This document shows, piece after piece, positions 61,794 through 64,000 of a stretch of 64,000 nt of DNA. The notes beneath the pieces were generated by a model, which did no database searches, was not told the origin of the DNA, and saw only the letters and a program-made list of their open reading frames with translations. This stretch comes from Lysobacterales bacterium (GTDB taxonomy: Bacteria > Pseudomonadota > Gammaproteobacteria > Xanthomonadales > Rhodanobacteraceae). The DNA lies in NCBI GenBank assembly GCA_021324945.1, contig JAJPID010000055.1:1-64000 (forward strand). Direction: 5' to 3'. The number at the start of each line of letters is the position of its first letter. Positions within the stretch are counted from its first letter, which is position 1. The translations under genes and the position numbers were made by a program.

Positions 61794-62972
61794 TCATCGC
61801 TCGACCATGTGTGCGAACCACTCCCATCCCGGCACGCGTTCGGCGATCAGCTTGACGCAGGTCAGCATCGGCACCGCCAGCAGCGCGCCGGGAATGCCCC
61901 ACATCCAACCCCAGATCAGCAGCCACAGCAGGATCGCTACCGGCGATAGACGCAGGCGCCGGCCCATGATCATCGGCGTGATCACGTTGCCCTCCAGCGC
62001 CGCCAGCACCGCGAAGCATGCGGCCGGAGCGAGTGCGTGCGTCAACACGTTGAATTGCAGCAGGCCGACGACGCACAGCAAGCTGGTGGAAGAGATCGCG
62101 CCGATGTAGGGCATGAAGTTCAGCAGCGCGATCACGCAGCCCCACAACACCGGATCCGGCATTCCCCAATACCACAGGATCAGCGCGGTCAGCGCACCGA
62201 GGCAGGAGTTGATGATCGTGACCGTCAACAGGTAATGCGAAATCTCTTGCTGGATGCCGCGCACCAGATTCAATGCGATGCGGCGGTAGGCGAAGCGCGG
62301 CGACGCCGCGACCAGCCTGCGCCGCAAATGATCGCCATAGGTCAGAAAGAAGAACACCAACAGCAGCACGGTCAGCGCTTCGGCCAGAATGCGCGGCGCC
62401 AACAACAACAGATCGCTGATGCCGAAACTCGAGGGCGAACTCGTTCCGGACGGCACGGGCGCGCCGACGCCGAAACCCACCAATGATTGCGATGCGGCGT
62501 GCGTGGCCGCGTTCAGCGGCTGCATCAAGTGCCGGATCTTGGGCGCGAGCTGATGCAAGGCTTGCGGCGCCTGTTGGACCCAATCCGCCGCCGGGCCGGT
62601 GATCAGCACCGCGGCCTCGCTCAACAGCGCAATCAATGCCGCCAGTACCAGCAGCGCACCGAGCGCGCGGGGGATGTAGATGCGGTTCAATAGCCGCACC
62701 ACCGGATTCAATCCCATACCGACGAAAGCCGCCAGCACCAGCGGGATGATCAGTGTACGTGCCAACACCAGCAAGGCGGCGATGGCGAGAAACATCAGCA
62801 CCAGCAGCGGCACGCGCAACGCGCGCAAGCGCCTTGCTCGCCGCCGCGCCAGCGCGCCCGGTCTCCGCTTGCGTCGCACCGCACCCAGGATGATCTTCGG
62901 GGGAGGAGCCGACGGCTGCGTCCCCGCGGCGATGATCATTTCGACCGGAGGCGGCGATGCCGATGTCGACAT
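61794..62972 (-). CDS. AI-2E/PerM family membrane protein
   Basis: 392 residues. An N-terminal basic cytosolic segment precedes eight membrane helices typical of AI-2E family permeases: PLLVLMFLAIAALLVLARTL, a periplasmic-loop region, LLLLVFFFLTYGDHLRRRLV, LLTVTIINSCLGALTALILW, and the conserved GALEGNVITPMIMGR-like segment here as AALEGNVITPMIMGRRLRLS. Some members export autoinducer-2 and others are Na+/H+ antiporters, and sequence alone does not decide between these. It is separate from the yqjKED-like genes behind it by 24 bp, so it may be the tail of that operon. Confidence 0.85.
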   Translation of the reverse strand: MSTSASPPPVEMIIAAGTQPSAPPPKIILGAVRRKRRPGALARRRARRLRALRVPLLVLMFLAIAALLVLARTLIIPLVLAAFVGMGLNPVVRLLNRIYIPRALGALLVLAALIALLSEAAVLITGPAADWVQQAPQALHQLAPKIRHLMQPLNAATHAASQSLVGFGVGAPVPSGTSSPSSFGISDLLLLAPRILAEALTVLLLVFFFLTYGDHLRRRLVAASPRFAYRRIALNLVRGIQQEISHYLLTVTIINSCLGALTALILWYWGMPDPVLWGCVIALLNFMPYIGAISSTSLLCVVGLLQFNVLTHALAPAACFAVLAALEGNVITPMIMGRRLRLSPVAILLWLLIWGWMWGIPGALLAVPMLTCVKLIAERVPGWEWFAHMVER

Positions 62973-62996
62973 GTATCCCCCCGCGCGACTTCCGCT

Positions 62997-63254
62997 TCAG
63001 AATCCGCCCAGATAACCGCGCAACCATTGCAGCACGGGACCGCCGGCCAGCCGCGCGCCGCTCAACACTACGCCGGCGCCCACACGCAGACGACCGACCA
63101 GAAATCCCAGGCCTGCCGCCACGCCCAGCACCGGCATCGGATACGCACGATACGCTTCGGCCGCGTCGGCCGCCGCCGAGCGCAATTGTCCGCGCGCGAA
63201 CAGGCATTCCGCTAACGCCGCTTCACGCGCTTTCAGGGCTTGCAGGTATTTCAT
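62997..63254 (-). CDS. YqjK-like small membrane-associated protein
   Basis: 85 residues: MKYLQALKAREAALAECLFA, a charged helix, then a hydrophobic glycine-rich stretch YPMPVLGVAAGLGFLVGRLR and a C-terminal amphipathic region. Size, helix-plus-anchor layout and its place behind YqjE- and YqjD/ElaB-like genes match YqjK. It overlaps the upstream stop by 4 bp. Function is not known. Confidence 0.65.
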   Translation of the reverse strand: MKYLQALKAREAALAECLFARGQLRSAAADAAEAYRAYPMPVLGVAAGLGFLVGRLRVGAGVVLSGARLAGGPVLQWLRGYLGGF

Positions 63255-63784
63255 GGTTGGGCATCCTTGCGCGACGGCGCGTGATGCGCAAACTCGTCGA
63301 AATCCTGCACGAGCTCACGACCCAGCGCGCGCATTTCCGCGCGCGCCAGCGGAAATGAAGCCTGCTGCACGCCGCGCTTGATCGAAACCCACAAGCCGGC
63401 GATCAGCAGCAGATGTCCCGCGATGATGATCCCGAGCGCGATGCCCGACGAATGCGTGCCATGCTGCAGCGCCCAGAAGATCAATGCGACCGTGCACGCC
63501 CAAAGTGACACCGACATCGCGATCATCGCGATGAAGCCGATCACCAGCAGTGGCACGCCGTGGCGCACCACTTGGCTTTCCGCCAGCAACAACCGGCCCG
63601 ACGCGCCGAAGAAACGCTTGAGCGCGATGGCGAGCGCGGCAGCGGCCGCGTACAGCGTTTCGAACTGCTGCAGCAGCGGCGCGCTGCCGAGTCGCGCGCG
63701 CTCCGAGGCGTCGTCCGCTTCGCGTGCGCGCGCTTCGGCATGCGGCGCGATTCGCTCCGGCGCGTCGGCGGTCGGACCGTTCAT
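63251..63784 (-). CDS. YqjE-like membrane protein (phage holin family)
   Basis: 177 residues. A cytosolic acidic/basic N-terminus (EARAREADDASERARLGSAP) precedes two closely spaced transmembrane helices (GVPLLVIGFIAMIAMSVSLW and GIALGIIIAGHLLLIAGLWV). This is the holin-3-like arrangement of YqjE. A charged tail (EMRALGRELVQDFDEFAHHA) follows. It lies between the ElaB/YqjD-like and YqjK-like genes, with a 4 bp overlap downstream. Confidence 0.78.
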   Translation of the reverse strand: MNGPTADAPERIAPHAEARAREADDASERARLGSAPLLQQFETLYAAAAALAIALKRFFGASGRLLLAESQVVRHGVPLLVIGFIAMIAMSVSLWACTVALIFWALQHGTHSSGIALGIIIAGHLLLIAGLWVSIKRGVQQASFPLARAEMRALGRELVQDFDEFAHHAPSRKDAQP

Positions 63785-63795
63785 CTGCGGACCGA

Positions 63796-64000
63796 TCAGC
63801 GCCGGCCGAGCAGACGGCCGAGCAGCCAGCCGGTGCCAAGCGCAATCGCCAGCGATTGCACCGGCCGCTCGCGCACGAAATCGCGCATCGCATCGAAAGC
63901 GTCTTCGGCGCGCTCGCGCGCATCCTCGGCCAGCTCGCGGCTGCGTTCGCGCACGTCTTCCAGTTTTTCGCGGCCGCGCTCGCGCAATTCCGCCGCCTTC
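63796..64000 (-). CDS. YqjD/ElaB-like (DUF883) ribosome-associated membrane protein, C-terminal part
   Basis: The frame is open to the right edge, so only the last 68 residues are seen. The visible part is a charged coiled-coil helix (AAELRERGREKLEDVRERSR, DARERAEDAFDAMRDFVRER) followed by a C-terminal glycine-zipper transmembrane helix, VQSLAIALGTGWLLGRLLGR. That is the DUF883 tail anchor. Homologues bind ribosomes at the inner membrane in stationary phase. It heads the yqjD-E-K-like operon. Confidence 0.78.
   Translation of the reverse strand, partial: KAAELRERGREKLEDVRERSRELAEDARERAEDAFDAMRDFVRERPVQSLAIALGTGWLLGRLLGRR

Overview
The window is a 64 kb piece of a high-GC (about 65%) gammaproteobacterial chromosome. 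The gene content points to the Xanthomonadales/Lysobacterales, most likely a Rhodanobacteraceae-type genus. The indicators are a xanthomonadin-like aryl-polyene pigment cluster with flavin halogenase genes, the coaBC-dut-algC block, an algB/kinB-type sensor pair, and weak -35 but good -10 promoters. The lineage is inferred from gene content only. I see no rRNA, tRNA, CRISPR array or intact insertion sequence.

Layout. 1-3092: N-terminal 1030 residues of a trimeric autotransporter adhesin (minus strand, runs off the left edge). 3.5-12.6 kb: tatD, hrpB, two divergent M28 zinc peptidases, a VOC protein, two secreted proteins of unknown function and hemF. 12.7-16.8 kb: first part of a polyene cluster (ketosynthase, chain-length-factor-like partner, glycosyltransferase, cation/proton antiporter). 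17-24.8 kb: a housekeeping block (SPOR protein, argS, radC, coaBC-dut, and an algC with a membrane-anchored N-terminal extension). 24.8-34.1 kb: second part of the polyene cluster (flavin halogenase, membrane protein, two hot-dog dehydratases, LpxL-like acyltransferase, LolA-like protein, MMPL exporter, ketoreductase, and a second halogenase gene that is broken). 34.1-35.4 kb: an SDR gene and a decayed toxin-antitoxin remnant. 35.4-42.3 kb: speA/speE, a secreted protein, sixA, a YceI-like protein and a ClsC-like phospholipase. 42.4-46.1 kb: algB and a minimal kinB-like kinase, then two small coupled genes. 46.1-52.5 kb: a ferritin-like protein, a YkvA-like protein, and the ntrB-ntrC-acetyltransferase-thiolase operon, followed by a frameshifted amidase. 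52.5-55.7 kb: a Fur-box-controlled TonB receptor with a PiuC-type dioxygenase. 56.3-58.1 kb: glnA with an excellent sigma-54 promoter and NtrC site. 58.2-64 kb: chaA, uppP, a TPR/aspartyl hydroxylase, an AI-2E-family permease and a yqjK-yqjE-yqjD/elaB-like membrane operon cut by the right edge.

How parts work together. The polyene genes supply an iterative type II fatty-acid-like chain: KS plus CLF, ketoreductase and paired dehydratases. They also supply modification and export functions: halogenase, acyltransferase, glycosyltransferase, LolA-like carrier and MMPL protein. No acyl carrier protein, aryl-CoA/ACP ligase or starter-unit enzyme is present, so those must be encoded elsewhere. NtrB/NtrC at 49-52 kb almost certainly act on the glnA promoter 6 kb away. 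Several genes carry indels: amidase, antitoxin, PIN remnant and second halogenase. Two of these are single-base losses in homopolymers and could be sequence error. The halogenase has lost a stretch of coding sequence and looks genuinely inactivated.
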